Shown here piece by piece: positions 1-4,791 of a DNA stretch of 7,076 nucleotides. Source of the DNA: Candidatus Aenigmatarchaeota archaeon (GTDB taxonomy: Archaea; Aenigmatarchaeota; Aenigmatarchaeia; QMZP01); NCBI GenBank assembly GCA_016202725.1, contig JACQOD010000079.1, forward strand, positions 1-7,076, in the 5' to 3' direction. The notes under the pieces are model-generated. The model was not told the origin of the DNA and made no database searches. It saw nothing but the letters and a program-made list of their open reading frames with translations. How positions within the stretch are numbered: the stretch's first letter is position 1; each line of letters opens with the position of its first letter. A program made the position numbers and the translations under genes.

Positions 1-119
1 GGAGGGATGGTGGGGGTCTCGTTCTGCTTGGGCCGCTTCGGCCCGCCCGATGTGCAGCCGCTCACCACGACCGCAGCGACCACGATGGCGACAAGGATGA
101 GCGAGAGGCGGGAGTCCAC
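1..119 (-). CDS. N-terminus of a secreted lipoprotein, truncated by the window edge
   Basis: The reverse strand opens with a GTG codon at 119-117 and reads through to the window edge. Three consecutive in-frame TAA codons (131-123) and one CCC codon lie directly before it, so translation must start at this GTG or later. The product begins with a short charged n-region (Met-Asp-Ser-Arg), then a Val/Ala/Ile-rich hydrophobic stretch ending in the lipobox VSGC, then TSGG and a Lys/Pro/Thr-rich linker. This is a classic lipoprotein signal: the Cys would be lipidated and the protein anchored outside the membrane. Only 39 residues are present, so the mature function is unknown. A TATA-like box at 143-150 lies about 27 nt upstream, which predicts a leaderless mRNA. 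It shares the residues GCTSG around the lipidated Cys with the next lipoprotein at 405-1775, on the same strand. Confidence 0.72.
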   Translation of the reverse strand, partial: MDSRLSLILVAIVVAAVVVSGCTSGGPKRPKQNETPTIP

Positions 120-142
120 GGGTTATTATTAGTCGCCCTCCC

Positions 143-150
143 TTTAAATT
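143..150 (-). promoter_or_regulatory. TATA box of the truncated lipoprotein gene
   Basis: An A/T-only octamer (AATTTAAA on the reverse strand) stands in GC-rich surroundings. Its centre is about 27 nt before the GTG start at 119, the usual archaeal TATA-to-transcription-start distance. This predicts transcription starting at or next to the start codon. Confidence 0.55.
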
Positions 151-324
151 GGCCTGTTGGAGAGGGCTCGTCCCCGGTCCCTGCCGGGTTGCCCCTGGTG
201 CATTGGGCAATGGTGGCTTCCCTTGCATCGTCACGCGCATGGTGTGGGCTTCACCCCTGCATCGGGATCGAGCAGGGCCGTGGAGGGCTCCATGACTTCC
301 CTGCGCACAGGCAGCAATGGTGCC

Positions 325-340
325 GCACGGCCGGCCGTGC
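325..340. repeat. Perfect 16-bp palindrome
   Basis: The sequence GCACGGCCGGCCGTGC equals its own reverse complement. It could be a dimeric regulator site or form a cruciform/hairpin. It sits in a noncoding gap about 65 bp past the stop of the beta-helix lipoprotein gene. Chance occurrence is less unlikely than usual because the region is GC-rich. Confidence 0.6.
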
Positions 341-404
341 AGGACGCAACGGAAACGCTGGCACCGTCCTCACGAGACCCCGCGGGAGCCAACTCCCAGC
401 CCTT

Positions 405-1775
405 CTATCCCTGGAAGTCGCCCGCCGGGAGGATCGCGGAGCCGGCATCGTATTCCCGCGCCTGGAATTGCTGCTGGTTCAGGACGTCATTCCCCAGCCT
501 GAAGGTGGGGGAGCTGTCCGTGTAGTAGGTGTTGTCGCGCATGACCAGCCCTTCGGCCGAGTCGGATTTTATGTTGACCATCCTGCCGGACGAGATGCCA
601 ACGAGCCTGTTCCCGGAGATCTGGATGTCCTTCGGCGGCAGCGAGATCCCCGTGTCCCGATCCTGGGTCGGGTGGATCCCGATCCCTGATTCTGCGCCGT
701 CGACCACGTTGTCCAGGAACGTGCAGTTTCGGCAGCCCTCCACTCCCAAGGCTCCCCGGTAGGCGTATGTCCCTGCCAGTTCAACGTTGGTCAGGACGTT
801 CCCCCGCGCCTCGACGTCCTGCGCCACCGGGTCGACCCCTGCCTGCCCATCCCAGCTGTTCCAGCAGCAGCCCCCGAGGATCAGGATGTGGTTGTTGCCC
901 ACGACGTCGCGGAAGTTGTTGTACCAGATGCGGATGTCGCGGGCCCCTCCCTTGGTCCACAGCACGGCGCTCGGGTCCCCCCGCCCCCGGTCGGGGTCGT
1001 GGAACTCGTTGTTCATAATGTAGGCCCGCTGCGCCCCGAAGACGTCGATCGCCTCGTTGAAAAAGCCCGAGAAGTCGTTTCCCATGATGAGGATGTTGGA
1101 GGCGGTGGTCGTGGTCTTGATCCCGTCCTCCAGGCCGCCCTGGACCGTGTTGTCCTTGAGGATGAGGTGGTCCACCCCGAAGAGCGTGAAGCAGATGACA
1201 TAGCATCCCTTGACCGTGAAGCCTTCCAGGATGAGGTAGCTCCCCCTCGGGTGGATCATGGACGAGTATGCCTTGGGGTCCTGGCGGACCGTGTCTGCCT
1301 GGTTGCTGGTGTAGCCCCCCTCGAGCACGACCGCTTCTCCCGGGGAGGCGTACACCCTGACGGGCTTGGCTGCTGTTCCTCCAGACTTTATGGAGATGCC
1401 CTTCTTCCCTTCCTCCGTGGTCACGAAGTAGGTCCCTTCCCTGACCGCAACCGCATCCCCTGCAACCAGGTCCCTCTCCCGCAGGGCCGAGAAGTCCTTC
1501 CAGGGGCCGCTGCCTCCCTGGGCGGTGGGGGAGAGGCCGTCATTCTCATTGCTCGCGCCGGGCTCATTCGTGGCAATGTAGAAGGTCCGTTCCGCCTGGA
1601 ACGAGAGCATGTCCTGGAAGTCCTGCGGGATCTCTCCAGGGGAGGATGGGGGGCCGCCTCCCGGAGGCTGGCCTGGCGGGGGTTCCGGAGGAAGGGTTCT
1701 CCTTTCTCCGCTGGTGCACCCGCTCGCCAGGACGACCGCCACCAGCCCGACCGCAATGAGCACTCCCATGTGCAT
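405..1775 (-). CDS. Secreted right-handed parallel beta-helix lipoprotein
   Basis: This 456-aa protein is probably anchored outside the cell by a lipidated Cys. The N-terminus has a hydrophobic segment ending in the lipobox LASGC (Cys20). A Pro/Gly-rich linker follows at about residues 28-50, then a DUF1565-like entry segment (FYIATN, with NDGLSP at 78-83, and GPW). The rest is a ladder of at least nine rungs with asparagine-turn motifs such as LKDNTVQG, IMGNDFSG, IMNNEFHD, WYNNFRD, ARGNVLTN, LDNVVDG, ISGNRLVG and MRDNTYY. This is the signature of right-handed parallel beta-helix (pectate-lyase-like) folds, found in polysaccharide lyases and adhesin-like surface proteins. I cannot identify a catalytic site, so the substrate is unknown. 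Start choice is uncertain: ATG 1775 gives an n-region with no Arg or Lys, whereas an in-frame TTG at 1796 adds MPSLRVH, including an Arg. The frame stays open far upstream, but that part only mirrors the S6e gene. Confidence 0.87.
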   Translation of the reverse strand: MHMGVLIAVGLVAVVLASGCTSGERRTLPPEPPPGQPPGGGPPSSPGEIPQDFQDMLSFQAERTFYIATNEPGASNENDGLSPTAQGGSGPWKDFSALRERDLVAGDAVAVREGTYFVTTEEGKKGISIKSGGTAAKPVRVYASPGEAVVLEGGYTSNQADTVRQDPKAYSSMIHPRGSYLILEGFTVKGCYVICFTLFGVDHLILKDNTVQGGLEDGIKTTTTASNILIMGNDFSGFFNEAIDVFGAQRAYIMNNEFHDPDRGRGDPSAVLWTKGGARDIRIWYNNFRDVVGNNHILILGGCCWNSWDGQAGVDPVAQDVEARGNVLTNVELAGTYAYRGALGVEGCRNCTFLDNVVDGAESGIGIHPTQDRDTGISLPPKDIQISGNRLVGISSGRMVNIKSDSAEGLVMRDNTYYTDSSPTFRLGNDVLNQQQFQAREYDAGSAILPAGDFQG

Positions 1776-1831
1776 GTGGACTCTCAGGGAAGGCAAAACC
1801 CCTACATTCCTCTTATTGCTCGGGGTGGCAA

Positions 1832-1842
1832 CATATATAAAG
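1832..1842. promoter_or_regulatory. TATA box in the divergent S6e / beta-helix promoter region
   Basis: CATATATAAAG is the strongest TATA element in the window. For S6e on the plus strand its centre is about 25 nt before the ATG at 1863, so S6e should be leaderless. The element is nearly symmetrical. Read on the reverse strand as CTTTATATATG it could also drive the beta-helix lipoprotein, with a leader of about 35 nt before ATG 1775. A weaker reverse-strand candidate, CAATAAGA near 1811-1819, is an alternative for that gene. The whole gap between the two starts is only 87 bp. Confidence 0.72.
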
Positions 1843-1862
1843 ATGCGCGGAAGAGAGAAGGC

Positions 1863-2396
1863 ATGGCAACGTTCACGGTGGTGATCTCGGACCCGAAGGG
1901 CAGGAAGGCCTACCAGAGAGAAGCGGACCACGCAGCCTCCGGCCTCCTCGGGAAGAAGGTCGGCGAGCAGGTTGCCGGAGGGGCCTTCGGCCTTGAAGGC
2001 TATTCGCTGGAGGTCACCGGCGGCAGCGACAAGGAAGGGTTCCCCATGCGGGCGGACATCGAGGGCGCCGCGCGCAAGCGCGTGCTCCTGTCCTCCGGCC
2101 CGGGGTTCCACCCGGCGCGCCAGGGCGAGCGGCAGCGCAAGTCGGTCCGCGGGAACACCATTTCCCCGGACATTGTCCAGGTGAACGCCAAGGTGGTGGC
2201 GTACGGCAAGAAGGGCGTCGAGGAGCTCCTTGGGGCCAAGGGGAAGGCCGAAACGAAGGAGGAGAAGGAAGCGCCGCCTGGGCAGCAGGCGGTGAAGGAA
2301 GCCCGGGAAGGGGACGCGAAGCAGGCGGAGCCGAAGGAAGCGGCCGGGCAGGCGGAGAGCGCGGAAAAGAAGATGGGCGTCAAGAAGCTCGAGTAG
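1863..2396 (+). CDS. rps6e: Small-subunit ribosomal protein S6e
   Basis: This 177-aa protein is the archaeal/eukaryotic S6e component of the 30S subunit. Residues 1 to about 120 form the conserved core: an N-terminal strand (FTVVISDPKGR), the family signature TGGSDKEGFPMR near residues 52-63, and a basic segment (RKRVLLSSGPGFHP, then RKSVRGNTIS and DIVQVNAKV). The final 50 or so residues are a Lys/Glu/Ala-rich low-complexity tail ending KKLE. Archaeal S6e proteins are commonly about 120-130 aa, so the tail is an extension; similar charged tails occur in eukaryotic S6e. ATG 1863 is chosen because the family N-terminus begins there and a TATA box lies about 25 nt upstream. The in-frame extension before it is antisense to the lipoprotein gene and has no S6e similarity. 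The gene appears monocistronic. Confidence 0.96.
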   Translation: MATFTVVISDPKGRKAYQREADHAASGLLGKKVGEQVAGGAFGLEGYSLEVTGGSDKEGFPMRADIEGAARKRVLLSSGPGFHPARQGERQRKSVRGNTISPDIVQVNAKVVAYGKKGVEELLGAKGKAETKEEKEAPPGQQAVKEAREGDAKQAEPKEAAGQAESAEKKMGVKKLE

Positions 2397-2577
2397 CGTG
2401 TGCTGGAGCGGGGCCGGACGTGAAGACTGCACACGGTCTGCAGCGTAGCTGTTCACCACGCGTTAAGCCAATAGCATATATCTGGTTTCACCCCAAGCAC
2501 GCCGACGGTTACCAACGACCCCATTCGGGAAAACCAGGCAGCTGACGCTTCAGGCCAAAGGACCCACCAGATTTCAG
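2397..2577. other. Convergent intergenic spacer with an unassigned TATA box
   Basis: This 181-bp gap separates the 3' ends of S6e (plus) and the flavoprotein operon (minus). A TATA element, AGCATATATC, lies at 2473-2482 in an AT-richer patch and does not precede any recognisable gene. On the plus strand it would start a transcript near 2503 running into the antisense side of the flavoprotein gene. That segment contains short hairpins (CTGA/TCAG around 2541-2552 and CCC/GGG around 2521-2530). On the minus strand it would start a transcript antisense to the S6e 3' end. I see no tRNA or known RNA motif. Confidence 0.45.
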
Positions 2578-3069
2578 CTACTTTGTGTAGACCTTCACCT
2601 CCACGCGCCGGTCGATTTTCTCGCGCGCCCATGCCGCCTCGTCAGGCATGTAGACATGCTCGATGGCCACGCAGAACAGCCGCTGCTCCCCGTGGAGGGG
2701 AAGGCCCGGGGGCAAGGGATCCTTCCCCAGGGACACCCGCTTCGCGGAGATGCAGGCGAGGGCGGCCTGCATGTCCTTTGCCGGGACCAGTGCGCATGAC
2801 CCCTCTATCTGGAGGCCCGTTCCCGCGCCCTCCTGCTGGGCGCTGTCGAATATGGCGACGGCAACCCGCGGGTTGCCGGCCAGGTCCCGGGCGTGCCGGG
2901 AGGCGATGGGGGAGATGAAATACAGCTTCCCGGGCGCGGCAGCGAAGAACAGGGGCGCGGCCCAGGGGCGCTTCCCGTCGGTCGTGGCAAGCGTGCAATA
3001 GCGCTGGTCGCGCAGGATGGCCGCGGCGGTTGCCCGGTACCAGGCAGGGGAGCCTTTCCGCATGATCAT
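2578..3069 (-). CDS. FMN-binding split-barrel protein (pyridoxamine 5'-phosphate oxidase-like family)
   Basis: This is a 163-aa protein of the PNPOx-like split-barrel superfamily, whose members bind FMN or related cofactors as dimers. Visible hallmarks are an N-terminal helix (residues about 10-22), a first strand with YCTLATTDGKRPWAAPLFF, then KLYFISPIASRHARDLAGNPRVAVAIFD, the usual S-x-H-x-R-(D/N)-L-x-x-N-P-x-V-A phosphate/flavin-site segment, and GLQIEGSCALV. The C-terminus has a late strand (RLFCVAIEHVYMPD) and ends EVKVYTK. Such proteins are flavin reductases, PNP oxidase-like enzymes or stress proteins; the specific reaction cannot be told here. ATG 3069 is preferred because its A is the last base of the upstream gene's TGA stop (TGATG overlap), implying translational coupling. 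ATG 3063 is an alternative two codons later. It is the last gene of a three-gene operon. Confidence 0.85.
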   Translation of the reverse strand: MIMRKGSPAWYRATAAAILRDQRYCTLATTDGKRPWAAPLFFAAAPGKLYFISPIASRHARDLAGNPRVAVAIFDSAQQEGAGTGLQIEGSCALVPAKDMQAALACISAKRVSLGKDPLPPGLPLHGEQRLFCVAIEHVYMPDEAAWAREKIDRRVEVKVYTK

Positions 3070-3278
3070 CAGATGACCCGGAGGGGGTCCTTCTTCCTGA
3101 TCCAGTTCACCATCTTGGCGACCTTGAAGAAGCCCCGGTGGTGGAAGGAGTCCACGAACTTGAAGTAGCAGAACCGGCACAGCCTGCCGGAGAGGGAGGT
3201 CCGGATGCGGGTGTCCTTCACCTCGACCTGGAACTGGTCCGAGGCGAGCTCCTTGCAGATGATGCAGTAGTGGTCCAT
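3069..3278 (-). CDS. Small CxxC/CxxC zinc-finger-like protein
   Basis: This 69-aa protein has two Cys pairs, C5-x2-C8 and C34-x2-C37, spaced as in a single four-Cys zinc ribbon or treble-clef site. The core between them contains a strand-like segment (FQVEVKDTRIR). The C-terminal part is basic and aromatic (FHHRGFFKVAKMVNWIRKKDP), suggesting nucleic acid or protein contact. The family is not recognised. ATG 3278 follows the stop of the 47-aa gene by one base, and a GGAG sequence eight bases upstream inside that gene can act as a ribosome binding site. The stop overlaps the flavoprotein start by one base. The tight packing strongly supports a real gene co-translated with both neighbours. Confidence 0.8.
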   Translation of the reverse strand: MDHYCIICKELASDQFQVEVKDTRIRTSLSGRLCRFCYFKFVDSFHHRGFFKVAKMVNWIRKKDPLRVI

Positions 3279-3279
3279 G

Positions 3280-3423
3280 TCAGCTCCAGCAGATGTCCCA
3301 CCACACGCACTTGTGCCCTTTCATGGTGCTGATGCAGCAGTCCTTGCAGACCGGGGAGAGGGGATCCTTGTGGACCTCGCACGACGCGGTGAAAAGCGGC
3401 TTCCTGCACCCTACACACGCCAT
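3280..3423 (-). CDS. 47-aa Cys-rich zinc-binding mini-protein (B-box-like pattern)
   Basis: This short frame has eight cysteines (3, 6, 15, 26, 29, 30, 39, 45) and two histidines (18, 37) in 47 residues, enough for two zinc sites. C15-x2-H18-x7-C26-x2-C29 followed by the KGHKCV segment (35-40) resembles part of a B-box zinc finger, with C3-x2-C6 possibly supplying another pair. B-box membership is an inference; the spacing after C29 is shorter than usual. Support for reality: a TATA box at 3463-3470, a good Shine-Dalgarno (GGGGGTGA at 3438-3431) seven bases before ATG 3423, and only one base between its TGA and the next gene's ATG. It leads the operon with the 69-aa zinc protein and the flavoprotein, so it may act as a partner or regulator of them. 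Confidence 0.75.
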   Translation of the reverse strand: MACVGCRKPLFTASCEVHKDPLSPVCKDCCISTMKGHKCVWWDICWS

Positions 3424-3430
3424 GTCCCCT

Positions 3431-3438
3431 TCACCCCC
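3431..3438 (-). promoter_or_regulatory. Shine-Dalgarno of the 47-aa protein gene
   Basis: GGGGGTGA on the reverse strand contains the GGTGA core complementary to the archaeal 16S rRNA 3' end. It lies seven bases before the ATG. It fixes this start and is the clearest ribosome binding site in the window. Confidence 0.6.
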
Positions 3439-3462
3439 ACGGACCTGTATTTGGGCGAACCG

Positions 3463-3470
3463 CTTAAATA
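3463..3470 (-). promoter_or_regulatory. TATA box of the zinc-protein/flavoprotein operon
   Basis: On the reverse strand this reads TATTTAAG. Its centre is about 43 nt before ATG 3423, predicting a transcription start near 3441 and a leader of about 18 nt. That leader holds the Shine-Dalgarno, unlike the other promoters in the window, which predict leaderless mRNAs. Confidence 0.65.
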
Positions 3471-3573
3471 GCTATCCCGGCGAGTACGGCGATCATACGT
3501 GGAGCGTACGTGTGTAGCTGCCAAACGCATGCTATCGGTTTCCAAAAGGGGGAAAAATGACATCAGAGGCAAG

Positions 3574-3614
3574 GGACCTGCGGTGTGTAATGGGCTACCC
3601 ACTTACGCGGGTCC
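3574..3614. ncRNA. Strong bulged hairpin of unknown role
   Basis: Arms 3574-3581 (GGACCTGC) and 3607-3614 (GCGGGTCC) pair over 8 bp with one G-U. After a 5-nt bulge (3582-3586) a second stem pairs GTAA with TTAC (3587-3590/3603-3606). After a one-base bulge it continues as TGGG with CCCA (3591-3594/3598-3601), closed by the triloop CTA. A perfect 10-bp palindrome, GCAGCGCTGC, follows directly at 3615-3624. The structure lies between two divergent promoters, outside both predicted transcripts, so it is not an obvious leader element. On the minus strand it is followed within about 20 nt by a T5 run (3555-3559), which could terminate a small RNA. No family is recognised; it could also act as DNA. 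Confidence 0.4.
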
Positions 3615-3670
3615 GCAGCGCTGCCAGCGCCCAGCTGCTTCCCCCGCGTTCCGCTGCTTCCCCCACTGCC

Positions 3671-3678
3671 TTATAAAT
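3671..3678 (+). promoter_or_regulatory. TATA box of the OB-fold/winged-helix gene
   Basis: TTATAAAT is a near-consensus archaeal TATA box centred about 25 nt before ATG 3699. It predicts a leaderless transcript and supports that start codon. Confidence 0.75.
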
Positions 3679-3698
3679 CCGGCTGCCAAGTCCTCGCC

Positions 3699-4301
3699 AT
3701 GCTCGAGCGTTCCGTGGCCCGCAAGGTGGCCGTCGCCTCGGTGACCAGGGGGACCTGGGAGAAGCAGGAGGGGATGACCGCCAGCTACGTCATCACCCCC
3801 GGCGGGGAGCAGGTCGCCCGCGCCCGGATCCTGGCCACGGTGGTGGGGAAGTTCGTGGCCGAGGACCAGCTGTTCGCCTCCATCACCCTGGACGACGGCA
3901 CGGACACGATCCGGGCCAAGGTGTTCAAGACCACCAAGCCCATCGGCGACCTCCCCCTGGGGGCAATCGTGGACCTGATCGGCAAGGTCAAGGAATACAA
4001 TGGGGAACTCTACCTCATCCCTGAAGTCGTGCAGGTGGTGGAGAATCCCAACCTCGAGCTCCTGCGGGAGCTGGAGCTGCTGGCCAAGGGGCGCGCGGCA
4101 GGGGCGGCGCCTGCAGCCCCCAAGAACGACCTCCGCCCCAAGCTCCTGCAGCTCATCGAGCAGGCCAAGGACGGCCTCACCTACGATGCGCTCATCCAGC
4201 AGTCCGGCTCACCCGAGCAGGAGGTGGAGCAGGTCGTGAACGACCTCCTGGGGGAAGGCATCTGCTACGAGCCCACCCCCGGCAAGATCCGCAAGATCTG
4301 A
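3699..4301 (+). CDS. OB-fold plus winged-helix ssDNA-binding protein (RPA32-like)
   Basis: This 200-aa protein has the layout of replication protein A small-subunit relatives. After an N-terminal extension, residues about 38-115 form an OB fold of the tRNA_anti/RPA2 type: ARILATVVGKF, then FASITLDDGTDTIRAKVF, GAIVDLIGKVKEYNGELYLIPEVVQVV. A helical, Ala/Pro-rich linker (about 118-142) leads to a C-terminal winged helix (about 145-200: LRPKLLQLIEQAKDGLTYDALIQQSG, then VEQVVNDLLGEGICYEPTPGKIRKI). RPA-type proteins coat single-stranded DNA in replication and repair; the winged helix usually docks partner proteins. No zinc finger is present, unlike the large archaeal RPA subunits. A TATA box about 25 nt before the ATG supports this start. 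It appears monocistronic, and a Rad50 gene follows 490 bp downstream. Confidence 0.85.
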   Translation: MLERSVARKVAVASVTRGTWEKQEGMTASYVITPGGEQVARARILATVVGKFVAEDQLFASITLDDGTDTIRAKVFKTTKPIGDLPLGAIVDLIGKVKEYNGELYLIPEVVQVVENPNLELLRELELLAKGRAAGAAPAAPKNDLRPKLLQLIEQAKDGLTYDALIQQSGSPEQEVEQVVNDLLGEGICYEPTPGKIRKI

Positions 4302-4330
4302 ACCTCCCCGGACTCCAGCCCGAAGGGTCG

Positions 4331-4352
4331 CTGGCGGGACGCAGCCTGCCAG
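4331..4352 (+). other. Hairpin just downstream of the OB-fold gene
   Basis: CTGGCGGG (4331-4338) pairs with CCTGCCAG (4345-4352) over 8 bp with one G-U pair and a 6-nt loop, starting 30 nt after the stop codon. Flanking CGCT/AGCG could extend it across a bulge. No T run follows, so it is not a typical archaeal terminator; it may stabilise the mRNA 3' end. Confidence 0.4.
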
Positions 4353-4423
4353 GGAGCGCCACAGCGCGCTTCGCCGGTATCCGCAGGAGAGGTGAGAGAC
4401 CCTAACGTCCGCGGCGTAAACTA

Positions 4424-4443
4424 CCCGCCGCTACAGCGGCGGG
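4424..4443. mobile_element. Candidate IS200/IS605-type terminal hairpin
   Basis: CCCGCCGC (4424-4431) and GCGGCGGG (4436-4443) pair perfectly around a TACA loop. The context is GTAAACTA before and CGTTATC after. Subterminal hairpins preceded by AACTACCC and followed by GGGC are, as I recall, typical of many archaeal and bacterial IS200/IS605-family elements and their internally deleted (PATE/MITE-like) derivatives. Only this one hairpin supports the call. No transposase or target duplication is expected for this family, so boundaries cannot be set. Confidence 0.4.
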
Positions 4444-4556
4444 CGTTATCGCGAGCCAGTCCAGCACGCACCCAGGGGCTGTCGGTCTGCTCGGCAAACG
4501 CGCCAGTACGCTTCCGGCCTGGCCCCGCTCTCAGAACGTGGCGCCGCCATGCATCT

Positions 4557-4570
4557 GGGGCCAAGGCCCC
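4557..4570. other. Tight GC hairpin
   Basis: GGGGCC and GGCCCC are separated by two A bases, giving a 6-bp inverted repeat (5 bp with a CAAG loop in practice). It lies 113 bp after the IS200/IS605-like hairpin and could be the opposite end of a short element, or chance in GC-rich DNA. Confidence 0.3.
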
Positions 4571-4592
4571 GCAGGGTTCTGGCGACAGGAGG

Positions 4593-4600
4593 GATAAATA
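4593..4600 (+). promoter_or_regulatory. Orphan TATA box
   Basis: GATAAATA stands out in GC-rich DNA, 190 bp before rad50, too far to be its main promoter. It would start a transcript near 4622. The only frame behind it is a 25-codon one from ATG 4690 with no recognisable features, so the product could be a noncoding RNA or a long rad50 leader. Confidence 0.35.
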
Positions 4601-4761
4601 ATCGTCACGGCCCCCTGTCACGTTCTCCCTTCCCCTTCACGAAGCGCGAGGAAGCGGCTCCTCACGCGTAGCGGGCGGTCAGGAACGGCATGCCGAATAG
4701 AGCGGCCTGGCATGTCAGCAGCAGCCGCGCCCTTGCCGGGAGCTGTGCTCCTGCTTCCGCT

Positions 4762-4769
4762 CAATAAAA
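4762..4769 (+). promoter_or_regulatory. TATA box of rad50
   Basis: CAATAAAA is centred about 26 nt before ATG 4792, so the rad50 mRNA is predicted to be leaderless. An earlier ATG at 4786 is in the same frame but hits a stop after two codons (ATG GCA TGA), which confirms the start at 4792. Confidence 0.6.
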
Positions 4770-4791
4770 ATCTCCCCGCCAAGGGAATGGC

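Larger units (their letters stand above)
120..404. other. Intergenic region between two lipoprotein genes, with palindromes
   Basis: I find no convincing gene in this 285-bp stretch. The frames open here are GC-driven and have no recognisable protein character. It contains the left gene's promoter (143-150), a hairpin at 255-277 (6-bp arms CCCTGC/GCAGGG, a bulged A, then TCG/CGA around GGAT), and a perfect 16-bp palindrome at 325-340. These lie downstream of the beta-helix gene and could mark its mRNA 3' end or be regulator sites. No T-rich terminator is evident. Confidence 0.5.
4302..4791. other. 490-bp region without a convincing gene; structured, possible mobile-element remnant
   Basis: The frames open here lack recognisable protein features. 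The stretch contains the hairpin at 4331-4352, an 8-bp GC hairpin at 4424-4443 resembling IS200/IS605-type ends, a second tight hairpin at 4557-4570, a TATA box at 4593-4600 with no obvious gene behind it, and the rad50 promoter at 4762-4769. This could be a decayed or non-autonomous IS200/IS605-type element, or a structured RNA region. No transposase, TnpB fragment, tRNA or CRISPR repeat is visible. Confidence 0.5.

Noticed and set aside
157..689. Overlapping plus-strand frames at the left end
   Set aside because: They run antisense into the beta-helix gene, have no promoter match and no recognisable protein features.
888..1862. Plus-strand in-frame extension before S6e
   Set aside because: It is antisense to the beta-helix gene, has no S6e similarity, and the TATA box 25 nt before 1863 fixes the start.
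405..2459. 684-codon minus-strand frame extending the lipoprotein upstream
   Set aside because: The part above about 1796 is the mirror of S6e: leucine/arginine-rich and signal-less. The lipoprotein signal peptide and divergent promoter place the real start at 1775 (or 1796).
3574..3614. H/ACA or C/D guide RNA or tRNA interpretation of the hairpin
   Set aside because: The bulge is on one side only, so there is no pseudouridylation pocket; no proper C and D boxes and no tRNA arms are visible.
4392..4601. 69-codon plus-strand frame in the gene-free gap
   Set aside because: It reads straight through the GC hairpin, lacks a promoter at the right distance and has Arg/Pro/Ala-rich random-like composition.
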